Translations under genes and position numbers: made by a program | Shown here: in pieces, positions 8,314 to 16,137 of the stretch | Layout: each line of letters starts with the position of its first letter | Position numbering within the stretch: position 1 is the stretch's first letter | The notes under the pieces: generated by a model | Told to the model about the DNA's origin: nothing | Databases searched by the model: none | What the model saw: the letters and a program-made list of their open reading frames with translations, nothing else | From: Brevinema_A sp051647245 | GTDB taxonomy: Bacteria > Spirochaetota > Brevinematia > Brevinematales > Brevinemataceae | Direction: 5' to 3' | Assembly: GCA_051647245.1 (NCBI GenBank) | Contig: JBOFDS010000012.1 | Location: 62,001 to 126,000 of the forward strand | Length of the DNA: 64,000 nucleotides

Positions 8314-9039
8314 TTATTTATTCCACATAGTAAAGATCTGATTGTCTTTGACCTTTTGAAACTCATCAACAGTACCAAACGATATATTAAAATCAGCAAC
8401 AAATGCTTTAATATTATTAATCGTAGGAGTGTTATATAAGCCACTAATAAAGAATTCTTTATAGGTACAAGTCTTTAGGTATTCCTCACATGCTGAGAGG
8501 AAGGTTTGTTTATTTCTAAAACCGTAAACACCACCTATTGCCTCATTACTCACAACCTTTTTTTCCACTGTGCCTGTAATTTGACCTGTTTGATCTTTTT
8601 TGATATAGCTATAAGCAGGGCTATCTGCAAAAAATGTCATCAAAAACCCATCTAATTCACTAAAAAGATCTTGACCTTGATAGAGTTCTTGACTGTAAAA
8701 AAGGTGATCACAGTCATTACAAATAATAGGAAAATCATTATCTATCAAATCCACACCTTCTTTTGCTGTGAGAACAGCTCCTGGAGGTGTTTCGTCAAGA
8801 AGTTTGATTTCGGCATCAGGGAAGAAGGATTTGATCGCATCAACAAGCTCATTATTTGGATTATGCTCTTTTAGCGCAACAAAAATTAATTTTTCATAGG
8901 AAACAAAACGTGTTAGACTACTTGCTGCATAGTAGAAAAAAGGTTTATCAGCAATCTTAATAAGAGGTTTTGGGCATGTATAACCGAGATCATAAAAACG
9001 AGAACCCTTCCCAGCCATAGGAATAACAATATTTAACAT
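8314..9039 (-). CDS. Sugar-phosphate / small-molecule nucleotidyltransferase
   Basis: A 241-residue single-domain NTP transferase. The N-terminal signature IPMAGKGSRFYDLGYTCPKPL has the GxGxR nucleotide loop and the PKP lysine. CNDCDHLF (about residue 110) holds the metal-binding Asp residues, and EKKVVSNEAIGGVYGF lies in the sugar site. It transfers NMP to a phosphorylated sugar, polyol or aminoalcohol. The IPMAG.GSRF subfamily is common in capsule and polysaccharide loci next to APH-like kinases and HAD phosphatases, exactly as here. RBS AGGTAGGT. No terminator separates it from the upstream SGNH gene. Confidence 0.8.
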   Translation of the reverse strand: MLNIVIPMAGKGSRFYDLGYTCPKPLIKIADKPFFYYAASSLTRFVSYEKLIFVALKEHNPNNELVDAIKSFFPDAEIKLLDETPPGAVLTAKEGVDLIDNDFPIICNDCDHLFYSQELYQGQDLFSELDGFLMTFFADSPAYSYIKKDQTGQITGTVEKKVVSNEAIGGVYGFRNKQTFLSACEEYLKTCTYKEFFISGLYNTPTINNIKAFVADFNISFGTVDEFQKVKDNQIFTMWNK

Positions 9040-9084
9040 AGATACCTACCTATAAATAATTTACACAGGAAATACATTTCCAGT

Positions 9085-9753
9085 CTACAGATGAACTTTT
9101 TTCAAGAAATCTAAAAAGATCTTATAGGCCGCATCACTGAGATGTAAACCATCTGAAGTGAATTCATACTTTAGCTCTTCGTTTTCATCGATTAGAAGAC
9201 TCCATAAATCCAAAAATTTATCTCCCAAAATATGATGAAGTTCCTGATTGATTTGTTTAATTTTGGTATTGGAGCGAGGTTTGACAAAATGCTTGACGAT
9301 ATTTTTTTTGCTTACATCAGAATGAATAGGTAAAAGAGAAATCACTTGAACATCACAATCAGCCACATGGGACAAAATTTCCTCACGAATCTTCAAAATA
9401 CCATCAATGATATATTGATTATTCTTAGCTTGACCCATATCATTTATCCCAATAAGTAGATAGACTTTTTTGGGAGCAAAATCATACACACACTTTTGCA
9501 GACGCGCTCTCACCCCAGCAATATTATCTCCAGAAATGCCCATATTGAGTAGATTCAATTCTTTCAAATCAGAAAAACCACCAAATTGCTGCGTCAAAGA
9601 ATCCCCAATGATAATATCACTACCTGTTTCTTTTGAGTATTGACCAAAAATCTTGAGTCGACTTTCATACTGCTCAGTTAAAAAACTCTTCAGATCACCT
9701 ACAAGCTCTTCCCTGATCTTTTGTATATGCTTTATCGCTTTCAACTTTCTCAT
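9085..9753 (-). CDS. SGNH/GDSL-family hydrolase
   Basis: About 222 residues. Block I GDSLTQ carries the catalytic Ser, block II is MGISGDN, block III is IGINDM with the oxyanion Asn, and block V DGLHLS carries the Asp/His pair. The fold serves esterases, deacetylases and lysophospholipases. No signal peptide is seen, so it is probably cytoplasmic. The ATG at 9753 is preferred because GAGG lies 5 nt before it and only 2 nt before the ATG at 9756; upstream in-frame starts lack a ribosome site. It is the first gene of the glycan operon, so deacetylation or de-esterification of a precursor is possible (inference). Confidence 0.8.
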   Translation of the reverse strand: MRKLKAIKHIQKIREELVGDLKSFLTEQYESRLKIFGQYSKETGSDIIIGDSLTQQFGGFSDLKELNLLNMGISGDNIAGVRARLQKCVYDFAPKKVYLLIGINDMGQAKNNQYIIDGILKIREEILSHVADCDVQVISLLPIHSDVSKKNIVKHFVKPRSNTKIKQINQELHHILGDKFLDLWSLLIDENEELKYEFTSDGLHLSDAAYKIFLDFLKKVHL

Positions 9754-9781
9754 CATAACCTCAAATCTTATAATCAACAAT

Positions 9782-9810
9782 ATTATATTATATCATTCAC
9801 TCTTAGTCAA
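9782..9810 (-). promoter_or_regulatory. Promoter of the glycan operon
   Basis: Minus-strand TTGACT (9810-9805), 17 bp, TATAAT (9787-9782). Confidence 0.75.
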
Positions 9811-9813
9811 TAT

Positions 9814-9843
9814 AAAAACCACCTCTTTTAAGGTGGTTTTTTT
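9814..9843 (-). terminator. Terminator of the ArsR/permease operon
   Basis: Stem AAAAACCACCT / AGGTGGTTTTT with T-runs, just past the permease stop at 9856. Confidence 0.9.
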
Positions 9844-9855
9844 GATATATAAGGT

Positions 9856-10950
9856 TTAAATAATCTGAAAAAATTCTAAAATAGTAAAAAGATAGCTGAT
9901 CGTCATAATCAACAAGCCTGTTACCAAAATAAACAGAAAGAGTAGTTTTTTCTTCATCATCCCAGCTAGCAAACTCCACTCAGGGAAGGACATACCGCCT
10001 ATCGACATAAGCAATGCGAAAGTAACCCCAATCCCAAGACCCTTTGCATAAAGGCTGGTTATTACAGGCAATATCGCGATCGTGCTTGTATAAATAGGTG
10101 CTCCAAGGAGTATCGCTAAAGGAATTGTCACAATAGGGCTATAATTAGCCAGAGATTCTACAAATTCTTCACTAAATCCCATCGTGATAGCTATTCCTAT
10201 CGCTGATCCAATCACAAGGTAAGGAATCACAGGCAGAACAATATTAACACTTTCAAGCCACGCATCTTTGATTCTATTCCGAGGAGGGATTACTGCCTCT
10301 GTGTTTTCAACTTCTTCATTATCACAACATTCTTGGTTTGTTTTAGCGTCATCACAGCAATCAGTTTCTTTGGATTCACAGCATTCTTGGTTTGTTTTAG
10401 CGTCATCACAGCAAGGTGATTCTTCTGTTCCACAACAAGTTTTTGCTTGAAATTTTCGAAGCAAGAGCTCTTCAACATTAAAACGAGCAAGAATCATCCC
10501 TCCAAGAACCCCTGCAACAAGACCAAAAAATACATAGAGAATAGCAACTTTTGCTCCAAAAACCGTCCAAAGCCCTGCCAAAGCAATAGTGTTAACGAGA
10601 GGTGAGGTAATCAAGAAAGAAAATGCCACACCAGCTGGGACACCGCTTTTCATAAATCCTGCAAAGATCGGTACCCCAGAACAGGTACAAAAAGGCGTTA
10701 CCGCCCCAAAGATAGCTGCCAAAATATGAGCCAGAACGGGAGGAACTTCTTCGATTTTTTCTCTGATCTTATCAGCGTTAATAAATGTCATAAAATATTG
10801 CACAATAAATAAAATCAATAAAAATGAAATACTCAACTCCGTAATAGATAGAAGGAATTGATAGAGAAAAACCTCCCAAATCTGATCAGATTGTTCGCTT
10901 AAACCAATCAACGAAATCATATATCTAACACTAGTTTCTAACCACTGCAT
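9856..10950 (-). CDS. SO_0444/DUF318-type permease with Cys-rich cytoplasmic loop (heavy-metal efflux)
   Basis: A 364-residue polytopic permease of the COG0701 family, members of which export arsenic or Cu/Zn. The hallmark FGAVTPFCTCSGVP sits in an early membrane segment (about residue 85), followed by SFLITSPLVNTIAL. Between the two membrane halves lies a roughly 45-residue Cys-rich segment with five CC pairs, including a duplicated CCDDAKTNQECC unit encoded by 33-bp identical DNA repeats 54 bp apart. This loop is probably a soft-metal binding site. It starts directly after the ArsR stop and forms one operon with it. Family and context support Zn/Cu/Cd or As(III) export. Confidence 0.8.
   Translation of the reverse strand: MQWLETSVRYMISLIGLSEQSDQIWEVFLYQFLLSITELSISFLLILFIVQYFMTFINADKIREKIEEVPPVLAHILAAIFGAVTPFCTCSGVPIFAGFMKSGVPAGVAFSFLITSPLVNTIALAGLWTVFGAKVAILYVFFGLVAGVLGGMILARFNVEELLLRKFQAKTCCGTEESPCCDDAKTNQECCESKETDCCDDAKTNQECCDNEEVENTEAVIPPRNRIKDAWLESVNIVLPVIPYLVIGSAIGIAITMGFSEEFVESLANYSPIVTIPLAILLGAPIYTSTIAILPVITSLYAKGLGIGVTFALLMSIGGMSFPEWSLLAGMMKKKLLFLFILVTGLLIMTISYLFTILEFFQII
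10328..10414. repeat. In-frame direct repeat in the permease gene
   Basis: Two identical 33-bp copies (10328-10360 and 10382-10414) with a 54-bp period, encoding the duplicated Cys-rich metal-binding segment. Confidence 0.85.
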
Positions 10951-11307
10951 TTAATTCTCCTTTTTACGAGACTTCTGTATTTCGACCAAACAATGAGGTT
11001 CATGTAATAAAATATCTCTTAATTTATCTTGGTCTGCGTGAAAAAGCTCAGTTTTTTGATGCTCTTCAAGAACGAGATCTAATAAGGAACTGGGATTTAA
11101 TTGATAATAAACCCACTTCCCTCGCTTTTCAGAATGACAGATGTCGCTTTGCAAAAGCAAGTTCATATGCTGAGAGATCGCGGCTCCGGACACCCCTATC
11201 AACTCCTGCAACTGACAAGCACAAAGCTCCCTACCCTTCAAAGCAGATACCATTCGAAGACGATTTGGATCACCTAAGGCCTTCAAAACAAAACATAATT
11301 CCTTCAC
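10951..11307 (-). CDS. ArsR/SmtB-family metalloregulator
   Basis: A 118-residue winged-helix repressor. KALGDPNRLRMVSAL opens the domain and GRELCACQLQELIGVSGAAISQHMNLL covers the recognition region. ELCACQL in helix alpha-3 matches the classic ELCVCDL thiolate metal site of ArsR/CadC-like sensors. Additional Cys and His residues near the C-terminus (ELFHAD, LLHEPHCLVE) could form a second site. The start is GTG (11307) with AGAGG 7 nt upstream. It is first in an operon with the Cys-rich permease and is expected to repress its own promoter until metal binds. Confidence 0.9.
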   Translation of the reverse strand: MKELCFVLKALGDPNRLRMVSALKGRELCACQLQELIGVSGAAISQHMNLLLQSDICHSEKRGKWVYYQLNPSSLLDLVLEEHQKTELFHADQDKLRDILLHEPHCLVEIQKSRKKEN

Positions 11308-11341
11308 AAGAACCTCTTTAATATTTAATCATTTAATTAAG

Positions 11342-11376
11342 TACTTAAGTATAACGTAAATTAAATTTATTGTCAA
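11342..11376 (-). promoter_or_regulatory. arsR promoter with overlapping palindromic operator
   Basis: Minus-strand TTGACA (11376-11371), 17 bp, TATACT (11353-11348). A perfect palindrome TACTTAAGTA (11342-11351) overlaps the -10, a usual placement for ArsR operators. Confidence 0.7.
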
Positions 11377-11385
11377 GAGAAATTT

Positions 11386-11416
11386 AAAAAAACCACCCTA
11401 TTATGAGGTGGTTTTT
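11386..11416 (-). terminator. Terminator of guaB-guaA
   Basis: Stem AAAAACCACC / GGTGGTTTTT with flanking A/T runs, just past the guaA stop. Confidence 0.85.
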
Positions 11417-11427
11417 GATTTTGAAAT

Positions 11428-12975
11428 TTACTCCCACTCAATCGTAGCAGGTGGTTTTGACGAAATATCATAGACGACGCGTGCGACATCGCGGATTTCG
11501 TTTGTGATGCGAGAAGAGATTTCCTTGAGATCTTTGAAAGAAAACTCAAAAATATCTGCGCTCACACCATCTATAGAAGAAACGGCTCTAAGTGCAATTG
11601 TGTAACCATATTTTCGAACATCTCCAGCCACACCCACAGACTTTACAGGCACAAAGACAGCGAAGGCTTGCCAAATTTGCTGATAAAGACCTCTCTTACG
11701 AAGCTCATCAATAAAAATCGCATCAGCCTCTTGAAGGATACGAGCCTTTTCTGGGGTAACCTCGCCAACAACACGCACCCCAAGACCTGGGCCTGGAAAA
11801 GGATGACGGAAGATCAAGGTTTCAGGAATTCCAAGATACAAGCCCAAAGAACGAGCATTGTCTTTGTAAAGATCTTTGAGTGGTTCGACAAGCTTGCCTG
11901 ATTCACGTTTTTCCATAATAAGAGGAGAACTCACATTGTGGTGGCTCTTAATAGAGTGAGCTTTGTTGCCTACACCTTTACCAGACTCGATAAGATCAGT
12001 GTAAAGTGTACCTTGTGCAAGGAAGAAATCTTCTGGCAAATTCAAACTCTTAACCTCATCCAAGGTAACCGTCACAAAAAGATCTCCAATGATTTTACGT
12101 TTTTGTTCAGGTTCGGAAACTCCAGCTAAAGCGTTGAAGAATCTGTCTTTGGCATCGACGATGTGGATATGTTTTGCATTTAGTTGAGCAAGGATATGAC
12201 GGATCTCAGCCGTTTCATTTTTACGCATCAAACCAGTATCAATATACATGAGATGAACATTATCAGGGTTGAGTGTTTTGAGAAGGACGGCAGCAGCAAC
12301 GCTTGAGTCCACACCACCAGAAACAAGGATCAAGACTGGAGAATCGTGCACTTGCTCTTTGACTTCGGCAGAGATTTTTTGGAAGGTATGCTCTATCGTG
12401 TTATCAGAAGGTGTTAATTCACAAATATGCTGAGCAAAGTTATTAAGAATAACCGTTCCATTTTGAGAGTGAGCAAGTTCTGGATGGAACTGCAATCCCC
12501 AAAAATGATGCTTTTGATGATAGGCTGCAGCAGGGTGGTGATTGGATTCAGCAAGGATATTAAAAGACTCAGGCAACTTCGTAATACTATCACCATGGGA
12601 CATCCATGTTACAAAGTCCTTAGGAACGTCTTTGAAGAGGAGGTCGTCTTGATGCAGGGAAACAGGACACTCACCGTATTCACGGACAGGAGTCGCTTCA
12701 ACCGTACCCCCAAGATTATGCACAGTGCACTGAAAACCGTAACAAATACCAAGCTTTGGCAAAGGAAGATTGAGAATATTAAGATCATAGTTTGGAGCTT
12801 GATTTTCGTAGACAGACGACGGAGATCCAGAAAAGATCACGCCTTTAGGATTTTTTGCGAGGATTTCATCGCTAGTGATTTGAGTAGTAACAATTTCTGA
12901 TTCATATCCAAGGTCATTAAGACGGCGTTGGATGAGGTGTGTCGATTGACTTCCAAAATCAATAATCAATATCAT
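11428..12975 (-). CDS. guaA: GMP synthase (glutamine-hydrolysing)
   Basis: Converts XMP to GMP using ATP and glutamine. The 515 residues match the usual full length. The N-terminal class I amidotransferase domain has LGICYGFQ with the nucleophile Cys (about residue 79) and LQFHPELAHS with the His-Glu pair. It is followed by the ATP-pyrophosphatase domain with P-loop LVSGGVDSSVAA (about residue 220) and the C-terminal dimerisation domain ending KPPATIEWE. It lies 48 bp behind guaB in the same direction, so the two GMP-branch enzymes are co-transcribed. Confidence 0.97.
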   Translation of the reverse strand: MILIIDFGSQSTHLIQRRLNDLGYESEIVTTQITSDEILAKNPKGVIFSGSPSSVYENQAPNYDLNILNLPLPKLGICYGFQCTVHNLGGTVEATPVREYGECPVSLHQDDLLFKDVPKDFVTWMSHGDSITKLPESFNILAESNHHPAAAYHQKHHFWGLQFHPELAHSQNGTVILNNFAQHICELTPSDNTIEHTFQKISAEVKEQVHDSPVLILVSGGVDSSVAAAVLLKTLNPDNVHLMYIDTGLMRKNETAEIRHILAQLNAKHIHIVDAKDRFFNALAGVSEPEQKRKIIGDLFVTVTLDEVKSLNLPEDFFLAQGTLYTDLIESGKGVGNKAHSIKSHHNVSSPLIMEKRESGKLVEPLKDLYKDNARSLGLYLGIPETLIFRHPFPGPGLGVRVVGEVTPEKARILQEADAIFIDELRKRGLYQQIWQAFAVFVPVKSVGVAGDVRKYGYTIALRAVSSIDGVSADIFEFSFKDLKEISSRITNEIRDVARVVYDISSKPPATIEWE

Positions 12976-13023
12976 GATTGGTCCTTTTATTATTTCTCAA
13001 GCAAAAAAGCTCTCGAAGATGGT

Positions 13024-14133
13024 TTATTTGTGATAATTTGGGGCAGACTTAATACTCATCAAATCATGAGCATGAGATTCGTTCAATCCCGCAGGTGTGA
13101 TCTCGATAAAACGCTTGTAATTGTTCATTTCTGTGATATTTTTTTGACCACAGTACCACATTCCCTTCTTAAGACCTGTAACAATCTGGTGTAAAATGTC
13201 GTCCAAAGAACCACTACATGGCACCAAACCTTCAACACCTTCAGGCACAGCAGCTTTATTCTTTTCGGTCTGATAGCGTGCTGATCCACCTTGAGAAATC
13301 GCATCAACAGAGCCCATGCCACGGTATTTTTTGAACTTACGATCTTCTATAGTAATCAATTCTCCCGCTGCTTCAAATGTCGTCGCAAGCATATTTCCAA
13401 GCATCACCGCATTAGCACCAGCACCGATAGATTTGACAATATCGCCAGAATAACGAAGTCCCCCATCGGAAATACAAGGGATATTATGTTTTTGGCATTC
13501 TTCTGCACACATCATCGTCGCAGATAATTGAGGAATACCAATACCACAGATGATACGTGTGGTACAGATAGAACCTGCTCCCACACCAACCTTCACAGCA
13601 TCAGCACCAGCTTCAATAAGACGTCTTGTGCCGTCGGCTGTAGCAGCGTTTCCACCCATAACTGGGATAGAAAATTTGGCTTTACAATCGGAGATGGCAT
13701 TCAGACAGAAAGTACTATCGCCATGAGCAACATCAAAGACAACAAAGTCAGCGCCAGCTTGTTCCAGAAGAGGAAGACGGGAAAGATAGTCTTGAGGAGC
13801 AACGGCTGCCCCAACAATCAAACGAGAATGTTTGTCAAGATTGGCAAGAGGAAATTGAGTAAGATCTACTGTTTCCTTCTTGATTTTGGAGATTTGAGAA
13901 GCTTGTTCTTCGGGAGACATGTTACGGTGAATCACCCCTGCTCCACCAAGTTTTGCGATCTGAGACGCCATTTCTTGCTCAGTAACAGTGTCCATCGCCG
14001 CAGAAATAACAGGTATATTCAAAAAAATCTCACCAATAAGACGCGTCCGTAAAGACATCTCTTCTAGTGAGAAGGTGGAATGATTAGGTACCAAAAGTAC
14101 GTCATCGTAACTGTAATATTTTTCGAAAATCAT
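13024..14133 (-). CDS. guaB: IMP dehydrogenase lacking CBS domains
   Basis: Oxidises IMP to XMP with NAD+. The 369 residues hold a TIM barrel with the YDDVLLVP start, GGNAAT, the catalytic Cys loop GVGAGSICTTRI, the phosphate-binding SDGGLRYSGDI and the flap GMGSVDAISQGGSARYQ. At about residue 95 the chain runs straight from NMSPEEQASQISKIKKE to LIVGAAVAP, with no room for the usual tandem CBS (Bateman) domains of about 120 residues. CBS-less IMPDHs are known, for example in Borrelia. The loss should remove nucleotide feedback by the Bateman module (inference). First gene of the guaB-guaA operon. Confidence 0.95.
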   Translation of the reverse strand: MIFEKYYSYDDVLLVPNHSTFSLEEMSLRTRLIGEIFLNIPVISAAMDTVTEQEMASQIAKLGGAGVIHRNMSPEEQASQISKIKKETVDLTQFPLANLDKHSRLIVGAAVAPQDYLSRLPLLEQAGADFVVFDVAHGDSTFCLNAISDCKAKFSIPVMGGNAATADGTRRLIEAGADAVKVGVGAGSICTTRIICGIGIPQLSATMMCAEECQKHNIPCISDGGLRYSGDIVKSIGAGANAVMLGNMLATTFEAAGELITIEDRKFKKYRGMGSVDAISQGGSARYQTEKNKAAVPEGVEGLVPCSGSLDDILHQIVTGLKKGMWYCGQKNITEMNNYKRFIEITPAGLNESHAHDLMSIKSAPNYHK

Positions 14134-14161
14134 ATATGAATCCTTTGATAAGATTCATTAT

Positions 14162-14190
14162 ATTGTAACAAAATTTGATATATTTGTCAA
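14162..14190 (-). promoter_or_regulatory. guaB promoter
   Basis: Minus-strand TTGACA (14190-14185), 17 bp, TACAAT (14167-14162). Confidence 0.8.
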
Positions 14191-14221
14191 TATCTATCAA
14201 AACGATTTAGCTCTTAAAATT

Positions 14222-14248
14222 AAAACCATCCCTGCATAGGATGGTTTT
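14222..14248 (-). terminator. Terminator of the sigma-factor operon
   Basis: Stem AAAACCATCC / GGATGGTTTT, 6 nt past the last gene's stop. The T-run is short. Confidence 0.75.
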
Positions 14249-14253
14249 CGGTA

Positions 14254-14748
14254 TTATTTCTTTTTCTTGCCTGATGTTTCAAAAGACTCATAACGTTCAA
14301 GTAATTCTTTCATAAAAAGATCAGGGGTTTTTTGAATACTATTAATAGCTTTATTGACGTTTTGCTCATAATCCAAATATGCAGAATCAAGAATCTCAAA
14401 AAGCTTTTCATTATGCGATCTTGCCAAAATATGCAACTCTTTAGACAATTCTTGTAACTTAATCAAAGTATCAGCAATTTCTTGATGATGATCCATCCCA
14501 TTTTTTTGTTGTTTGATCAGCATTTCTATTCTTTGTTCATAATGACGAATATCATTTTGTAGAATCTTACGTTTTTGAGTGAATGTCCTATGCATGTCGT
14601 TGGCTTGCTCTTTGATCTTATCTGATTGAATATGATAATCAAAGATCCATTGAAGATTAAAAGTTTTTTTACTATGTCCCTTGCCCATTCCCATTTGAGA
14701 AAATGTCAAAACAGGCAACAAAAAGGTTACTAATAAAGCGTGTTTCAT
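14254..14748 (-). CDS. Secreted alpha-helical protein, Spy/CpxP-like
   Basis: 164 residues with a signal peptide (MKHALLVTFLLPVLTFSQ, cleavage near residue 18). A His/Gly/Met start (MGMGKGHSK) precedes a long, highly charged helical region rich in Gln, Lys, Glu and His, ending in KKKK. The pattern is that of small periplasmic Spy/CpxP/ZraP-type chaperones or CnrX-like metal sensors; there is no clear LTxxQ motif, so the family is a suggestion. It is third in an operon after an ECF sigma factor and its anti-sigma, so it is either the periplasmic sensor for that pair or one of its targets. Confidence 0.55.
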   Translation of the reverse strand: MKHALLVTFLLPVLTFSQMGMGKGHSKKTFNLQWIFDYHIQSDKIKEQANDMHRTFTQKRKILQNDIRHYEQRIEMLIKQQKNGMDHHQEIADTLIKLQELSKELHILARSHNEKLFEILDSAYLDYEQNVNKAINSIQKTPDLFMKELLERYESFETSGKKKK

Positions 14749-14765
14749 GGTTTATCCTTAAATAT

Positions 14766-15047
14766 TTATTCTAGCGAAGAGGAAAGAAAATCGTAAAGCT
14801 GGTCTGTGTACCCAAGTGCATCAACATTTTCCACCAAAGTCAAGGCCGTGTCAAGATTATTAGATGTTACAAAGAGTGCCACCCCGACAATCACAGCTAA
14901 TAAAGCAAACGAAGCACCGTACCACAGAGTCGGTGTTTTAGTCTGTTTTTGTTCGATAGAAAGTAATAGCTCAAACTTCCTATCAATAGCATCATGAGGA
15001 AGAGTATCATTTTTGACTTGCTCTAAAATTTTATCTAAATCGTTCAT
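14766..15047 (-). CDS. Short single-pass membrane protein, probable anti-sigma factor
   Basis: 93 residues: a cytoplasmic stretch of about 40, one membrane helix (about 43-62, WYGASFALLAVIVGVALFV) and a roughly 30-residue outside tail. Its ATG overlaps the sigma-factor stop (ATGA, 15044-15047), which indicates translational coupling. Small single-pass proteins in this position are normally anti-sigma factors. No HxxxCxxC zinc motif is present, so it is not a ZAS-type anti-sigma. No family is recognised from sequence; the role comes from topology and context. Confidence 0.6.
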   Translation of the reverse strand: MNDLDKILEQVKNDTLPHDAIDRKFELLLSIEQKQTKTPTLWYGASFALLAVIVGVALFVTSNNLDTALTLVENVDALGYTDQLYDFLSSSLE

Positions 15048-15535
15048 GATGGGACTCCTGTTTTTAATATTCTTGAGAGCTTTTCCTTGGCTCTATGCCG
15101 CAAAGATTTAACCGCAGATAATGATAAATTCAATATCTCAGTACATTCTTCAAGAGACCGTTCTTCTATATCTTTTAAAATAATGATTTCCTGTTCCCTA
15201 TCCGAAAGTTGAGCCAACGCCGACCAAAACTCTTCTAACGTTTCGTTCTTCAAAGCATCTTGTTGTGGAGAATGATGTGTCGCAAGATCCTCTATCGTAT
15301 CCAATCGAAAAATCTGACGAGCTTTTGATTTTAGGTATTCTTTTTTTACAATATTTTTAGCGATCGTAATCACGTAAGCCACAGGTGCTTCCATATTAGA
15401 AACATAATCCCATCGCTTCCATACTTCAACGAAAGCTCTTGCCGTACTCTCTTCCGCCAATTCTTTATGGGTCTTAGCAAGACAAATACGGTATACTAAG
15501 GCTTTATGCTCTGAATAAAATTGTTCGAAATCCAT
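15044..15535 (-). CDS. ECF-family RNA polymerase sigma factor
   Basis: 163 residues with the two ECF domains. Sigma-2 (about 5-80) includes AEESTARAFVEVWKRW and VAYVITIAKNIVKKEYLKSK. Sigma-4 (about 105-160) includes LSDREQEIIILKDIEERSLEECTEIL and the recognition helix LSAVKSLRHRAKEKLSRIL. It redirects RNA polymerase to stress promoters when released by its anti-sigma partner, encoded in a 4-bp overlap. A Spy-like protein follows and another lies just upstream, which suggests an envelope- or metal-stress regulon (inference). Confidence 0.9.
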   Translation of the reverse strand: MDFEQFYSEHKALVYRICLAKTHKELAEESTARAFVEVWKRWDYVSNMEAPVAYVITIAKNIVKKEYLKSKARQIFRLDTIEDLATHHSPQQDALKNETLEEFWSALAQLSDREQEIIILKDIEERSLEECTEILNLSLSAVKSLRHRAKEKLSRILKTGVPS

Positions 15536-15563
15536 GACCCATTCCCTGTATCTTTATACCCTA

Positions 15564-15592
15564 ATTATAACTGATTCTACGTGTTCATTCAA
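15564..15592 (-). promoter_or_regulatory. Sigma70-type promoter of the ECF operon
   Basis: Minus-strand TTGAAT (15592-15587), 17 bp, TATAAT (15569-15564). Confidence 0.65.
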
Positions 15593-15602
15593 TCATAATG
15601 CA

Positions 15603-15633
15603 CAAAATCCCCTAAAAAATTTAGGAGATTTTG
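15603..15633 (-). terminator. Hairpin downstream of the 15673 gene
   Basis: Interrupted stem CAAAATC-C-CCTAAA / TTTAGG-A-GATTTTG with a 3-nt loop, between the Spy-like gene and the ECF promoter. Confidence 0.6.
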
Positions 15634-15672
15634 CAGAGCAGTTGGATACCCCATAATCCAAGCACCCTATAT

Positions 15673-16137
15673 TTATTTAGAAGAATTATTTCTTACCCAA
15701 GCCTCACGCACAGCAAATGCTTTTTTCTCATATTTTTCTTCAAGATCCAACATCTGACGTTTATATTTTGATCTGATTTCAAAATATTTTTGATCTAATT
15801 GGAGCATTTGAGTTTGTAGAGAAGGGTTGGACTCATCGGATCTCATTTGTTCACGAAGATTCTGTCTGCTTGTATCCAAGTCCATTCTTTCTCTTTTTTC
15901 CGCATTGCGAAGTTTAAGTCTTTCAATAGAAAACTCTTCTTTAATACTCATCAATTCAGTTCTAAGTTCTTTAGGCATATTCTTGTGATGACCTTTCATC
16001 ATATGACCACCATGACGAGAAGAATGCACTCTTTGCTTTGCCATGTCCATATCGAAGCTTCCATTCGCTTCGCTTGTTCCTCTAGCCATGAGATTGACCG
16101 TTTGGAACATCATTAAAAACGCTAATACATATTTCAT
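15673..16137 (-). CDS. Secreted helical Spy/CpxP-like protein
   Basis: 154 residues. A signal peptide (MKYVLAFLMMFQTVNLMA) is followed by a His/Met-rich stretch (HSSRHGGHMMKGHHKNMP, about 37-55) that could bind Cu, Ni or Zn. A long charged helix follows, with Arg/Glu/Lys-rich heptads typical of CpxP/ZraP-like periplasmic chaperones. Shine-Dalgarno AAGGAGA precedes the ATG. It lies just upstream of the ECF sigma operon in the same direction and resembles that operon's own third product in layout, so common control is plausible but unproven. Confidence 0.6.
   Translation of the reverse strand: MKYVLAFLMMFQTVNLMARGTSEANGSFDMDMAKQRVHSSRHGGHMMKGHHKNMPKELRTELMSIKEEFSIERLKLRNAEKRERMDLDTSRQNLREQMRSDESNPSLQTQMLQLDQKYFEIRSKYKRQMLDLEEKYEKKAFAVREAWVRNNSSK

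Noticed and set aside
10268..10490. Overlapping ORFs opposite and within the Cys-rich permease repeat
   Set aside because: Shadows created by the in-frame repeat; no start signals, and the permease frame explains the region.
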